A DNA stretch of 64,000 nt from Hippea sp. KM1 (GCF_000526195.1 NZ_JAFP01000001.1:372001-436000); one strand, 5' to 3'. Positions 1 to 9,229 are shown, counted from the first letter of the stretch. Notes: generated from the letters alone by a model not told the origin. Translations and numbers: made by a program.

Positions 1-1
1 A

Positions 2-349
2 GCTTCGGAAATTTTTGGAATAGAAAGAGACAGAGGACTTTTTAAAAGCGCACTAAACACAATTTACCAGAGTTTTGGTGGTAAAGAGCTCTATCCTTCT
101 TTTGAAGAAAAGGCGTCAAATCTGCTTTATTTAATAATAAAAAATCATCCATTTGTTGATGGAAACAAAAGAATTGGAGCGCTTCTATTTTTACAATTTT
201 TATATGAGAACCTATCCCAAGAAGAACTTTTCACCAAATTTAACAGCAATACTTTGACAGCTATTTGCTATCTTGTAGCGGCAAGTCCGCCAGAGCAGAA
301 AGAACAGTTAGTAAAATTGATAATGAATTTTATATCTTTTGAAGGATAA
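2..349 (+). CDS. Fic/RhuM-family protein, C-terminal part (5' end outside window)
   Basis: Open reading frame entering from the left edge and ending at TAA 347-349. It carries the Fic/Doc-type core HPFVDGNKRIGA, with the His, the DGN turn and the KR pair expected of the RhuM/Fic (death-on-curing-like) branch. Fic enzymes usually transfer AMP or another phosphate group to a target protein; Doc-type members phosphorylate EF-Tu. The start is off-window, so the N-terminal domain is unknown. The gene lies 42 bp upstream of a truncated hsdS with hsdR further on. RhuM/Fic genes are often found among type I RM genes, and I infer the same layout here, with hsdM expected to the left. The block is AT-rich like hsdR. 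The family call is firm; the substrate is unknown. Confidence 0.8.
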   Translation, partial: ASEIFGIERDRGLFKSALNTIYQSFGGKELYPSFEEKASNLLYLIIKNHPFVDGNKRIGALLFLQFLYENLSQEELFTKFNSNTLTAICYLVAASPPEQKEQLVKLIMNFISFEG

Positions 350-391
350 AAAGAAAGGATGAAGGATTAAATGTGAAACGGAGGACTTTTG

Positions 392-1020
392 ATGAGTGAG
401 AAAATACCTGAAGGGTGGAAAAAGGTAAAGTTAGGGGAAGTTTTGAATTTTGGTAATGGTAAAGTGCGCCCAAAGACAATGGGTAATATCCCAATATATG
501 GAGGAAATGGTATATTAGGATATTGCGATAAGTATAATTATGAAGGAGAAACAATCATTATTGGTCGGGTTGGTGCTTATTGTGGGTCAGTTTATTTTGA
601 AGATAGACCAATTTGGATTTCTGATAATGCTCTTGCTGCAAAATCAAAAGCTGGAAATAATGCTAAGTTCATATATTATTTCTTAAAAAATTTAGATTTA
701 AATCAATTTGCATTAGGATCAAGCCATCCACTAATTACTCAAACACTATTAAACTCAATTGAGGTTGAAATTTGCATGGATATAAAAGAGCAAAAGGCGA
801 TTGCAGGAGTCCTTTCGTCTCTTGATAATAAAATAGACCTGCTCCACCGCCAGAACAAAACATTAGAACAAATGGCAGAAATACTTTTTAGACAGTGGTT
901 TATAGAACCTTGTAAAAATGGATTACCTGAAGGTTGGAAAGAAAAAACTTTTATTGATTTTATAGAAAAAACTTTGGGTGGAGATTGGGGGAAAGAAAAA
1001 ATAGAAAATGATTATACCCC
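392..1020 (+). pseudogene. hsdS: Type I restriction specificity subunit HsdS, truncated by IS insertion
   Basis: DNA-recognition subunit of a type I RM enzyme. ATG 392 follows GGAGG at 380-384 and is a better start than the in-frame TTG at 389. About 210 residues remain: a first target-recognition domain starting at PEGWKKVKLGEV, the conserved helical spacer (around DIKEQKAIAGVLSSLDNKIDLL and RQWFIEP), and the first residues of a second half that restarts with the same pattern, LPEGWKEKTFIDF. HsdS proteins are normally about 400 residues with two such halves. The homology stops near 1017-1020, where the inverted end of an IS1634-family element begins; the last codons read into the IS. The second recognition domain is absent and no remnant of it is recognisable beyond the IS elements. 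The complex is probably inactive or has altered specificity. Confidence 0.85.
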
Positions 1021-2829
1021 TCATTCCGCACCTCTCCCTCCATTTATACCATAAAACCCCATATAAGTTCCACCCAACAGCTCCAGTATTAGCCTATGCT
1101 TATCTTCCAACCCAACAATTTGTTCTTGGTTGTTTAGAATAAGTAGGTGTATGGCAAAGAAGTTCTCAAACACCCACCTTGCTGTTGGGTTCTGAATGGG
1201 TTTCCCAAGCTGATTGGGAAAGGTCTTGTTTTTATTCTTAAGCTCACTTCTTATTCTGTATTCCAAGGCAGCATATACAAGTAAGGATATAGTCATTATC
1301 ATAAGCATTGCTTCAATGCGTTTTGGATTTTTCAAAAACATGGCATCACTTAGAAACTCCGGTGATTTTAGAAACCTAAAGCCCCTTTCTATCCTCTGTT
1401 GTGATTTGTACTCATCAAGCAGTTCTTTTTCTGATAGTTTCATGTCATTGGTTGCAAGGATAAAAAGACCACTCTTTTGGTTCTGCTTCTGTTCTATGTA
1501 CCCTTTGTTTGGTTTGGTATCTATAACCCAGTAGTATTCATAGTAATCCGGTTTGGCATCCGATTTTGGTCTTCCTTTTGTCTTGTATTTGGGCTTTGAT
1601 ATGAGTTTAGCTTCTGTTATGGTTAGGCACTCTAACTTACTTGTTTTTTCTTTAAGTACCTCTTTTGCGTCAGCTTCGCAGAAAAATCTTCTCCTCTGCA
1701 GTTTCTCAATGAGTTTCATTTCCTGTTTTTCTTTTTCTTGATACTCTCTCTTTATCGTTTTATCCATTTTTGATTTAGCATAGCTGCTTTTATACAGAAC
1801 CCATTTCTGTCTCATTCCCTCATAATCTACTATATATGGGATAGCTTGATAGTTCTCATCAAGCTGGATAAATTCCCCTTCATTGTGGTTTCTGAGTATC
1901 TCTTTTGCCTTCTTCAGTTTTGATGGAACCCTTGAGATGAAAAGCATACCGTTCTTTTTAAACTCCTTCATTGTTTTAGAGCTAAAGAGAGCAGCATCGG
2001 CTATTACCTTTGTTTTTGTATTGTTTGCACTTCTTCTTCTTAAAGAGTTGATATGCTCCTTCACTATATTGGCAAATGCCTCTGCGTCTATCTGATTGCC
2101 ATCTGCTGGTTTCATCCATGCAGGAATGCCTGCTTTGTGCTCCACTATGAGGTTAAGCACCACCTGGTTGAGCTCTGGGTGGTGGTCTCTGCTGTATCCC
2201 TGTGTGATAAAAACTGGGGTTGGTTCATAGTCTTTTTCTCCCTTTCTTTTCATCTCCTGGTTAGGATATTTGCCATCAAGATGAAAGCTTGTGCTGTCTA
2301 AGTGTATGGTTGACGGTCTAAGGTTCAGTATCTTAACTGCTTTGGATGCTATCTTCTCATATAGCTCACTTACGCCGTATTCAAAGAGTTTATCTAATGT
2401 TCTGCCCAGTGCATCATCGTTGAACCATGAAGAATCAACATCCCTTCCAAATAGTCTCTTTAGTGGTTTATCCTTGAAAAAGAGTGGTGTTAGGTAGAGC
2501 TGTTTGTTGACATAACCAAGACCGTTAAGGATCATTGCCTTTGTTGCTTCACCGTAGCTTAGGTTCTTTGATTTACTTGATGATGGTATTGCATCATCTA
2601 TGGTTTCTTTAATCTTCAGTTCATCTATCATACCGGCTATCAGTCCTAAGTGATCCATGTTCTTGATAACTGCCTTTTGCTGTGTCATTTGAATACCCCC
2701 TCTTTTTAGGGGTAGGTGAAAGCATTTTCTGTTCCATTTGTTTTACAACCCTTTTCATTATTTTTCGCTCTGTGCGTTTACTGTGCATTTGGGTTTGGTT
2801 AAAATGGAGGTTTGGGTGCGGAAGGGGGG
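1017..2829. mobile_element. IS1634-family insertion sequence
   Basis: Element of about 1.8 kb bounded by imperfect terminal inverted repeats. The left repeat is at 1024-1051 and the right repeat is the complement of 2796-2823; they match at 22 of 28 positions and share TTCCGCACC and CCTCCATTT. C-runs lie outside both repeats. It contains one intact transposase on the minus strand. The flanks do not form an obvious target duplication: the left flank is hsdS and the right flank is the broken 3' end of an IS256-family transposase. A simple single insertion would leave the same gene on both sides, so a deletion or recombination probably joined two sequences here. Confidence 0.8.
1021..2688 (-). 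CDS. IS1634-family transposase (DUF4277 N-terminus, DDE type)
   Basis: Transposase of 555 residues, the normal size for IS1634-family enzymes. The N-terminus (KNMDHLGLIAGMIDELKI) is the DUF4277 domain typical of this family. The central part holds the DDE catalytic region, including IHLDSTSFHLDG near residue 125 and VIADAALFS near residue 228. A C-terminal QQRIERGFRFLKSPEF segment supplies the conserved E of the YREK-like region. The frame is uninterrupted, so the enzyme may still be active. The stop codon lies inside the left inverted repeat. It is the only gene of its element and is transcribed opposite to the interrupted hsdS. It is recognised as a family member from sequence alone; the exact IS name cannot be given. 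Confidence 0.88.
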   Translation of the reverse strand: MTQQKAVIKNMDHLGLIAGMIDELKIKETIDDAIPSSSKSKNLSYGEATKAMILNGLGYVNKQLYLTPLFFKDKPLKRLFGRDVDSSWFNDDALGRTLDKLFEYGVSELYEKIASKAVKILNLRPSTIHLDSTSFHLDGKYPNQEMKRKGEKDYEPTPVFITQGYSRDHHPELNQVVLNLIVEHKAGIPAWMKPADGNQIDAEAFANIVKEHINSLRRRSANNTKTKVIADAALFSSKTMKEFKKNGMLFISRVPSKLKKAKEILRNHNEGEFIQLDENYQAIPYIVDYEGMRQKWVLYKSSYAKSKMDKTIKREYQEKEKQEMKLIEKLQRRRFFCEADAKEVLKEKTSKLECLTITEAKLISKPKYKTKGRPKSDAKPDYYEYYWVIDTKPNKGYIEQKQNQKSGLFILATNDMKLSEKELLDEYKSQQRIERGFRFLKSPEFLSDAMFLKNPKRIEAMLMIMTISLLVYAALEYRIRSELKNKNKTFPNQLGKPIQNPTARWVFENFFAIHLLILNNQEQIVGLEDKHRLILELLGGTYMGFYGINGGRGAE

Positions 2830-3797
2830 TTTTATTGTTCTCTCTATTAAATTTGTCGTATATACAACCCTCTGGATAGGCTCAGGATACTTAAGAAATG
2901 CAAGGAGTTTATAAAGCTCCCTCTCCCAAGATTTGACTACATTGGGGTATTTGGAGCTCCACTTCTTCTTGAATATCTCAAATCCTTTTAAAGCCTCTTT
3001 TTTGTTTGAAACCTGATATATCCTTTTTAGGTCATCTGCTATCTCTTTCCTGTCTTTGGCTCTTACTTTGCTTAAAGTGTTCCTGATTTTGTGAACTATG
3101 CATGATTGAAAATCTGCTTTTGGAAAGTACTCCTTTATCCTCTCCTCAAGGCCAACAACGCCATCTGCCACAAAGAGGAGAACCTCTCTTACTCCCCTCT
3201 CATACAGTCTTCTTATTATCTCAGAATAGCTTTCTACTCCCTCAGAGGGGTTGACCTCAAAGTCAAGTATCTCTCTGTAGCCGTTTTCATCTATCCCTAA
3301 AACGAAAAGGACGACCTCTTTTGCTGTAGTATTCCTCCTGACAGATAGCCACATGCCATCGAGCATTATCAGTGTGTATCTTTTCTTTAGTTTCCTCTTT
3401 TTCCAACTGTTTATCTCCTCTTCGGTAATCTGGGATATCTGGCTTATTGTTGAAGGTGAGTACTTTAGTTCAAATATACTCTCCAAGGCTTGTGATACAG
3501 ATCTTAAGCTCATTCCAGAGGCAAACATCCCTAAGATTAGATCCTCAAGATCCATATCCCTTCTTTTGTATGGTTCTATAAGCTTTGTTCTGAATCTCCC
3601 CTCTCTGTCCCTTGGAATCTTTAAATTCAATTCTCAAGCCTTCCGATGGTCGTATCCAAACTCCTCTCATAGAATCCATTTTTCATTCCACCATGTTCTT
3701 TGACAAATACATCTCTTTCGGCTAACATAATAGCCGATAGGGTTTGTGTTACCACCTCTTTTATGAGGTCTGGTAGGACATTTTTCAGTTCTGTCAT
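2830..3797 (-). pseudogene. IS256-family (MULE) transposase, frameshifted and 3'-truncated
   Basis: ATG 3797 with an AGGAGG site begins MTELKNVLPDLIKEVV and continues to GRLEN, the normal N-terminus of IS256 transposases. It then meets a stop (TGA). The rest continues in another frame as LKIPRDREGRFRTKL through the DDE core (LMLDGMWLSV, LLFVADGVVGLEE, CIVHKIRNTLSKV) to RVVYTTNLIERTIK. At the junction the sequence GAATTGAATTTAAAG contains GAATT twice. Removing one 5-bp copy restores the family-typical GRLENLKIPRDREG. The final roughly 60-100 residues expected after LIERTIK are missing because the IS1634 element abuts. No functional protein is expected. Confidence 0.85.
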
Positions 3798-3880
3798 TTC
3801 AAACCTCCTCCTGGGGATTGGGTGTTGTCCCTTGGAGGATACCCAATCCTTAGGGATTACACAAGATATTGTACACTACC
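2830..3880. mobile_element. IS256-family element remnant, right part only
   Basis: Remnant of an IS256-family element. Its preserved end is near 3880, where the complement reads GGTAGTGTACAATATCTTG, the usual kind of IS256-family terminus. The other end is missing: the transposase reading frame stops matching the family at about 2830, exactly where the IS1634 inverted repeat begins. Beyond 3880 a short open tail (to stop 3913-3915) encodes LKNRERKYFVK. It could be the last residues of hsdS or of another lost gene. Confidence 0.7.
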
Positions 3881-3950
3881 TTAAAAATAGAGAGAGAAAA
3901 TATTTCGTAAAGTGAAATAAACATTAAAAAACGAAAGGATGATTATAACT

Positions 3951-6900
3951 ATGCCTAACCTTACCGAATCTTCTATCGAAAACTTTGCAATAGAGCTTTT
4001 AAAAAATCAAGGATACGATTATCTATTTGGGCCAGATATTGCCCCGGATGGTGAAAATCCGCTTAGAAAATCTTTTGAAGATGTAATTTTGCTTGATAGA
4101 TTAAAAACTGCTTTAAAAAATATAAATCCTGATTTAGCAGAAAATGTTATTGATGACGCCATAAAACAGCTTGCTCAAATAAACACACCTGATTTAATTG
4201 CAAATAATGAGATATTTCACCGAATGCTCACTGAAGGTATAAAAGTTGCTTACAGAAAAAATGGGGAAGAACGGGGCGATATAGTTTGGCTTATTGATTT
4301 TAAAAATCCCGAAAACAACGATTTTTTAGTGGTTAATCAGTTTACAGTTATTGAAAATAATATAAATAAAAGACCGGATGTTGTTATTTTTATCAATGGA
4401 TTACCGCTTGTTGTAGTGGAACTTAAAAATCCTGCAGATGAAAATGCTACAATAAAGTCAGCATACAATCAGATTCAAACATATAAACAAACAATACCTT
4501 CTCTTTTCACCTATAATGAAATTTTGGTTATTTCGGATGGGCTTGAAGCAAGGATGGGAAGCTTGTCCGCTGGTTTTGACAGATTTATGGCATGGAAATC
4601 GATTGATGGTAAAAGGGAAGCTTCTCATTTAATGAGTCAGCTTGAAATTTTAATAAAAGGGTTATTGAATAAAGAAACACTTATTGATTACATAAGGTTT
4701 TTTATTCTTTTTGATAAATCAAAAAAAGAAGATGAACAGGGCCAGACAATCGTTAGAATCACAAAGAAAATAGCAGCATATCATCAATATTATGCAGTAA
4801 ATAAGGCTATTAAGTCCACTATCAGAGCAATTGGAAAAAATAAAATTATACCTTTAAAAGAAGAGCCGGGAGAGTATGGTTTACCTGATGTAGAATCACA
4901 ACCTGAAGGTGATAAAAAGGCAGGTGTCATCTGGCATACTCAGGGCTCAGGCAAGTCATTATCGATGGTGTTTTATTCTGGTAAAATAATACAGACTATT
5001 GATAATCCAACTATTGTTGTAATTACAGATAGAAACGATTTGGATGATCAACTTTTTGATACTTTTGCTGCGGCAACACAGCTTTTAAGACAGGAGCCTG
5101 TGCAGGCTGAAACAAGGGAGCATTTAAAAGAACTTTTAAAAGTAGATGCAGGTGGGGTTATCTTTACAACTATTCATAAATTCTGGCCTGATGATGGCAA
5201 TATCTATGAAACATTATCGGAAAGAGATAATATTATCGTAATTGTCGATGAAGCTCACAGAACACAATATGGGTTTAAAGCTAAAATTGATAAAGAAACC
5301 GGTGAAATAAAATACGGATTTGCAAAATATCTAAGAGATGCTCTCCCAAATGCAACTTATATTGCTTTTACAGGTACACCGATAGAAAAAACAGATAGAA
5401 ACACTCCCGCTGTTTTTGGAAATTATATCGATATCTATGACATTTCCCATGCGGTTGAAGATGGCGTGACTGTGCCAATTTACTATGAAAGCAGGCTTGT
5501 TAAAATTGATATCTCAGATGAAGGGAAAAAGTTAATCGAAGAGTATGAAGAAGAATTAAATGAAAAAGGGTTATCTGAAATAGAAAAGGCAAAGAGCAAA
5601 TGGGCTAAACTTGAGGCAATAATTGGTAGTGAATCAAGGATTAAGCAGATTGCAGATGATATCGTAAATCATTTTGAACAGAGACTGGAAGTGATGGATG
5701 GAAAAGGGATGATAGTGGCAATGACAAGAAACATTGCTGTTCGTCTTTACGATGAAATTGTCAAACTACGTCCTGACTGGCACAGCGACGAACTTAAAAG
5801 AGGGAAAATCAAAGTTGTTATGACGGTATCATCTTCTGATGAACCTGAAATAGCAAAATTTTATCTGACGAAAGAACAAAGAAGAATCCTTGCTGATAGA
5901 TTTAAAGATCCTGATGATGAATTAAAGCTCGTGATTGTGGTTGATATGTGGCTAACAGGTTTTGATGTGCCACCTCTTCACACAATGTATATTGATAAGC
6001 CTATGAAAGGTCATACTTTAATGCAGGCAATTGCAAGAGTAAACAGGGTCTATAAAGATAAAACCGGAGGTTTGATTGTAGATTATTTGGGAATTGCTGC
6101 TGATTTAAAGGAAGCTTTATCATTTTATGCTGAAAGCGGTGGTAAAGGTGATCCGGCAAAATTGCAGGAAGAAGCTGTTAAAATCATGCTTGAGAAGCAT
6201 GAAGTGGTAAAAGATATGATGTTTGGATTTGATTATACTAAATATTTTAACGCTGAAACTTCGGAGAAATTATCAATTATTCTTGCTGCTGAAGATTTCA
6301 TATTGGGGCTTGAAAACGGTAAAAAAAGGTTTATTGACGCTGTTACGGCACTTTCCAAAGCTTTTGCCATTGCTGTTCCATACCCAGAGGCGATGAGAAT
6401 AAAAGAAGAAGTTGCGTTTTTCCAGGCGATAAAGGCAAGGTTAGTTAAATTTGATAGAAAGAGTGAAAGTAAATCCTTGGATGAAATAGAAACTGCCATA
6501 AAACAGGTTATAGATAAGGCTTTAGTTTCTGATGGTGTAATAGATGTTTTTGATGCTGCAGGCATTAAAAAGCCCGATATTTCCATCTTATCAGATGATT
6601 TTTTGGAAGAAATCAAGGTGATGAAGTATAAAAATATAGCAATTGAAGTGTTGAAAAAACTTATAAATGATGAAATCAAAAGTAGGATCAAGAAAAACCT
6701 TGTTAAAAGTAAATCTTTGATGGAATCTCTGGAAGATTTGATTAGAAAATATAATAATAGAATTATTACTGCCACAGAAATGATTGAAGAGCTAATTAAT
6801 TTAGCAAAAGAAATCGAAAAATCGGGTAAAGAACCAGAAGCAATGGGGTTGACTGAATATGAATATGCTTTTTACTGTGCTGTCGCAGATAATGAAAGTG

Positions 6901-7136
6901 CAAGAGAGCTGATGGGCAAGGAAAAACTAAAAGAGCTTGCTGCAGTATTATATGATAGGGTAAAAAAGAATACTACGATTGACTGGACAATTAGGGAAAG
7001 TGCAAGGGCAAAGTTGAAGGTAATAGTGAAAAGAACTCTAAGGCAATATGGATATCCGCCAGATATGCAGCAACTTGCAACAAAAACGGTTTTAGAACAG
7101 GCTGAGTTGATTGCAGGAGAACTGGTAAAGGCTTGA
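3951..7136 (+). CDS. hsdR: Type I restriction enzyme R subunit (HsdR)
   Basis: Motor and nuclease subunit of a type I RM complex: it translocates DNA with ATP and cleaves away from the recognition site. About 1060 residues, the usual size. An N-terminal PD-(D/E)XK nuclease is visible as RPDVVIFINGLPLVVVELK near residues 143-161. The SF2 helicase follows, with Walker A HTQGSGKS near 330, DEAHR near 430 and FTGTP near 474. A C-terminal helical domain completes it. GAAAGGA at 3933-3938 sits directly before ATG 3939, too close for it, so ATG 3951 (MPNLTESSIENFA) is preferred. The gene is intact, but its specificity gene is broken upstream, so it may be an orphan unless a second hsdS exists. Codon use is AT-rich compared with downstream genes, consistent with horizontal acquisition. 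Confidence 0.93.
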   Translation: MPNLTESSIENFAIELLKNQGYDYLFGPDIAPDGENPLRKSFEDVILLDRLKTALKNINPDLAENVIDDAIKQLAQINTPDLIANNEIFHRMLTEGIKVAYRKNGEERGDIVWLIDFKNPENNDFLVVNQFTVIENNINKRPDVVIFINGLPLVVVELKNPADENATIKSAYNQIQTYKQTIPSLFTYNEILVISDGLEARMGSLSAGFDRFMAWKSIDGKREASHLMSQLEILIKGLLNKETLIDYIRFFILFDKSKKEDEQGQTIVRITKKIAAYHQYYAVNKAIKSTIRAIGKNKIIPLKEEPGEYGLPDVESQPEGDKKAGVIWHTQGSGKSLSMVFYSGKIIQTIDNPTIVVITDRNDLDDQLFDTFAAATQLLRQEPVQAETREHLKELLKVDAGGVIFTTIHKFWPDDGNIYETLSERDNIIVIVDEAHRTQYGFKAKIDKETGEIKYGFAKYLRDALPNATYIAFTGTPIEKTDRNTPAVFGNYIDIYDISHAVEDGVTVPIYYESRLVKIDISDEGKKLIEEYEEELNEKGLSEIEKAKSKWAKLEAIIGSESRIKQIADDIVNHFEQRLEVMDGKGMIVAMTRNIAVRLYDEIVKLRPDWHSDELKRGKIKVVMTVSSSDEPEIAKFYLTKEQRRILADRFKDPDDELKLVIVVDMWLTGFDVPPLHTMYIDKPMKGHTLMQAIARVNRVYKDKTGGLIVDYLGIAADLKEALSFYAESGGKGDPAKLQEEAVKIMLEKHEVVKDMMFGFDYTKYFNAETSEKLSIILAAEDFILGLENGKKRFIDAVTALSKAFAIAVPYPEAMRIKEEVAFFQAIKARLVKFDRKSESKSLDEIETAIKQVIDKALVSDGVIDVFDAAGIKKPDISILSDDFLEEIKVMKYKNIAIEVLKKLINDEIKSRIKKNLVKSKSLMESLEDLIRKYNNRIITATEMIEELINLAKEIEKSGKEPEAMGLTEYEYAFYCAVADNESARELMGKEKLKELAAVLYDRVKKNTTIDWTIRESARAKLKVIVKRTLRQYGYPPDMQQLATKTVLEQAELIAGELVKA

Positions 7137-7252
7137 TTTGCGCTGCTGTGAATGTTTTGAGGTTTATTAGAAGTTAAATAGACTGATTGTTTGATTTATT
7201 CTTTACATAAAGCTAAAATATTAGATGTGTTATAGAACAATAGGAGGGTTGG

Positions 7253-8692
7253 ATGCAGCATAAGCTAAAGGGTGGTTTGCTGATACTGTTTGTTTTATTT
7301 TTTGTTTCTTCTTGCATAACGAACCCTGCAACCCATAGGAAGGAGTTGAATTTACTGCCCCCATCTGCGGAGGTTTCACTCGGCTCTTCGGAAAACAAGA
7401 AGATCATAAAAGAGATAGGCGTTTATAGGTATGATGGCCTTAATGATTACATAAGGAGTGTCGGCAAAAGGCTATTGAAGTATGTCCAGGAGAAGCGATT
7501 TTCCTATTCGTTCAACATTCTGGACTCTTACGATGTGAACGCCTTTTCCATTCCCGGGGGTTATGTTTATCTAACCCGCGGTATATTGGCCTATATAGAT
7601 AATGAAGCCCAGCTTGCCTGTGTTTTAGGGCATGAACTTGGCCATATCAATGCACACCACGGCGCCGTTATGATGACAAGGCAGATGTTGTTTAATCTGG
7701 GTTTGGGTGTAGCTGCATCCAGCTCAAAGAAGCTCAGAAAGATAGTCCCGTTTGTGGCCATAGGCGGCAACTTGCTCTTTTTAAGCTTTAGCAGGGATCA
7801 GGAGTATCAGGCAGACTATTTGGGTGTTGAATATGCGACGCTTGCAGGATACGATGCCATGGAGATGGCCAGGTTGTTTGAAAAGCTAAAGAGGATTGAA
7901 CACAGAGGTGGTGTATTGGGCGAGTTTCTATCGACGCATCCATCTTTTCCGCACAGGGAGGAGAAGATAGCAGAATTTGCCAAGCATTGGCGGGCGATAG
8001 CAAAAAGGCCTTATTATATTGTCGGCGACAACAGATACCTAAGGCATATCGACGGGATACTATTTGGGAAAGACAAAAGATACGGCTATGTCGATGGGGG
8101 CTGGTATTTCCACCCCTTAATGAGGTTTAGGTTTCGCATACCCCATGGATTCAAACTCATAGACCGCAGAAACTTTATTGTCATCTTCCCGCCCAATTCA
8201 GGTGGTGTTTATATTAGGGTTTCATTAAGCGGCATGGGGATAACTGCCCTGGTTGATAGATTTTTAAGAAACGGTAAGGTTATCAAAAGCAGATGGCTCA
8301 CAATAGGCGGCTTCAGAGCCTATGAGGCTTACAAGCTTACCAATAGCGGCAGTTTGGTTGTGGAGGGGTTATACGCCATAGATTTTAGGGGCAGGAGGGT
8401 TGTTTTTCTTACAAGATGCCCATACAACAAATTTGCAGCCTTTAGAGGTGCCCTGAGGGTGCCCGCCTTGAGCTTTGGTTATCTGTCCGATCCAAGAAGG
8501 ATACACATAAAAAACAGCTATATAAAAATCGTAAGGGTAAGAAGGGATAGCACATTCTCTGGATTTTTGGATAGGTTTGGGGTTGAAAAGGATTTAAGAA
8601 AGACCATCTATCTTATAAACGGTTCCTCTCCGCAGACAAGACTAAAGAGGGGGCAATTGGTCAAGATTATCGTTAAACATTTTGCTAATTAA
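7253..8692 (+). CDS. M48-family metalloprotease lipoprotein (BepA/YfgC-like)
   Basis: Zinc protease of 479 residues, probably anchored in the outer membrane facing the periplasm, where family members clear or assemble outer-membrane proteins. The N-terminus is a lipoprotein signal: a basic start, a hydrophobic stretch, then LFFVSSC with the lipobox Cys near residue 22. The zinc motif HELGH lies near residue 126, and the third ligand is the Glu of QEYQADYLG near 185. The C-terminal 200 residues contain no recognised catalytic motif; the end (IYLINGSSPQTRLKRGQLVKII) looks like a LysM-type fold as in other long M48 lipoproteins. The start ATG follows AGGAGGG at 7242-7248. The next gene begins 18 bp downstream with its own ribosome site. 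Confidence 0.85.
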   Translation: MQHKLKGGLLILFVLFFVSSCITNPATHRKELNLLPPSAEVSLGSSENKKIIKEIGVYRYDGLNDYIRSVGKRLLKYVQEKRFSYSFNILDSYDVNAFSIPGGYVYLTRGILAYIDNEAQLACVLGHELGHINAHHGAVMMTRQMLFNLGLGVAASSSKKLRKIVPFVAIGGNLLFLSFSRDQEYQADYLGVEYATLAGYDAMEMARLFEKLKRIEHRGGVLGEFLSTHPSFPHREEKIAEFAKHWRAIAKRPYYIVGDNRYLRHIDGILFGKDKRYGYVDGGWYFHPLMRFRFRIPHGFKLIDRRNFIVIFPPNSGGVYIRVSLSGMGITALVDRFLRNGKVIKSRWLTIGGFRAYEAYKLTNSGSLVVEGLYAIDFRGRRVVFLTRCPYNKFAAFRGALRVPALSFGYLSDPRRIHIKNSYIKIVRVRRDSTFSGFLDRFGVEKDLRKTIYLINGSSPQTRLKRGQLVKIIVKHFAN

Positions 8693-8710
8693 TTTTTGGG
8701 AGGTGTAATT

Positions 8711-9208
8711 ATGGGAAGCAAAGGCATCGAGATCGTCGGAATGGATGTAAACGAGGTTATCAATCTGTTAAACAAGGCCTATGCCGATGAGTGGCTTGCC
8801 TATTATCAGTATTGGCTGGGGGCAAAGTTGGTTAAGGGCCCTATGAAGGAGGCGGTAATACAGGAGTTGATAGAGCATGCCAACGATGAACTTAGACACG
8901 CCGAGATGGTTGCAAATAGGATTATACAGCTTGGAGGCACCCCTATTTTAAAACCGGCCCAGTGGTATGATTTTACAAATTGCGGTTATGATGCCCCAGA
9001 GAACCCCGTCGTTGAGGAGATATTGAGACAGAACATAAAAGGTGAGCAGTGCGCTATAGGGGTTTACAAGGATCTTATCGATATTACACACACAAAAGAC
9101 CCCATCACCTATAATTTAGCCCTGCAGATTTTAGAGGACGAGGTTGAGCATGAAGAGGATCTGCAGTCCTTGATGGAGGATGTGGGCATCTTGACAGGCA
9201 AAAGATAA
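8711..9208 (+). CDS. Dps-like ferritin (DPSL/thioferritin type)
   Basis: Ferritin-like four-helix protein of 165 residues, predicted to oxidise and store iron and to consume peroxide. The di-iron ligands are recognisable as EWLAYYQYWLG, ELRHAEM (E..H) and the second pair EQCAIGVYKDL and EDEVEHEEDL. Two Cys residues (in FTNCGYDAPENP and GEQCAIG) flank the iron site, the hallmark of Dps-like (DPSL) thioferritins of anaerobes and archaea. GGGAGG at 8698-8703 sets the start at ATG 8711 rather than the upstream in-frame codon at 8696. It lies between the M48 protease and ccsBA, all in one direction, so co-transcription is likely. Oxidative-stress defence in an anaerobe fits. Confidence 0.88.
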   Translation: MGSKGIEIVGMDVNEVINLLNKAYADEWLAYYQYWLGAKLVKGPMKEAVIQELIEHANDELRHAEMVANRIIQLGGTPILKPAQWYDFTNCGYDAPENPVVEEILRQNIKGEQCAIGVYKDLIDITHTKDPITYNLALQILEDEVEHEEDLQSLMEDVGILTGKR

Positions 9209-9211
9209 GCA

Positions 9212-9229
9212 GGAGGGCTTGTGCCCTCC
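9212..9229 (+). promoter_or_regulatory. Hairpin enclosing the ccsBA ribosome site and GTG codon
   Basis: Perfect 7-bp inverted repeat GGAGGGC / GCCCTCC with a four-base TTGT loop, four bases after the stop of the ferritin gene. The left arm contains the AGGAGG ribosome site, and the GTG codon at 9221 begins in the loop. If translation starts at GTG 9221 this structure would mask it. If it is instead a terminator it lacks a good T-run (GTTTCT follows). Its role is unproven. Confidence 0.5.

Noticed and set aside
1214-2497. Several plus-strand frames within the IS1634 element
   Set aside because: They are complements of the transposase gene with no starts, motifs or conservation pattern of their own.
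6233-6775. 180-residue minus-strand frame inside hsdR
   Set aside because: It is antisense to the helical C-terminal part of HsdR, has no recognisable motif or ribosome site, and its Ser/Leu-rich sequence is what the complement of Lys/Glu-rich helices gives.
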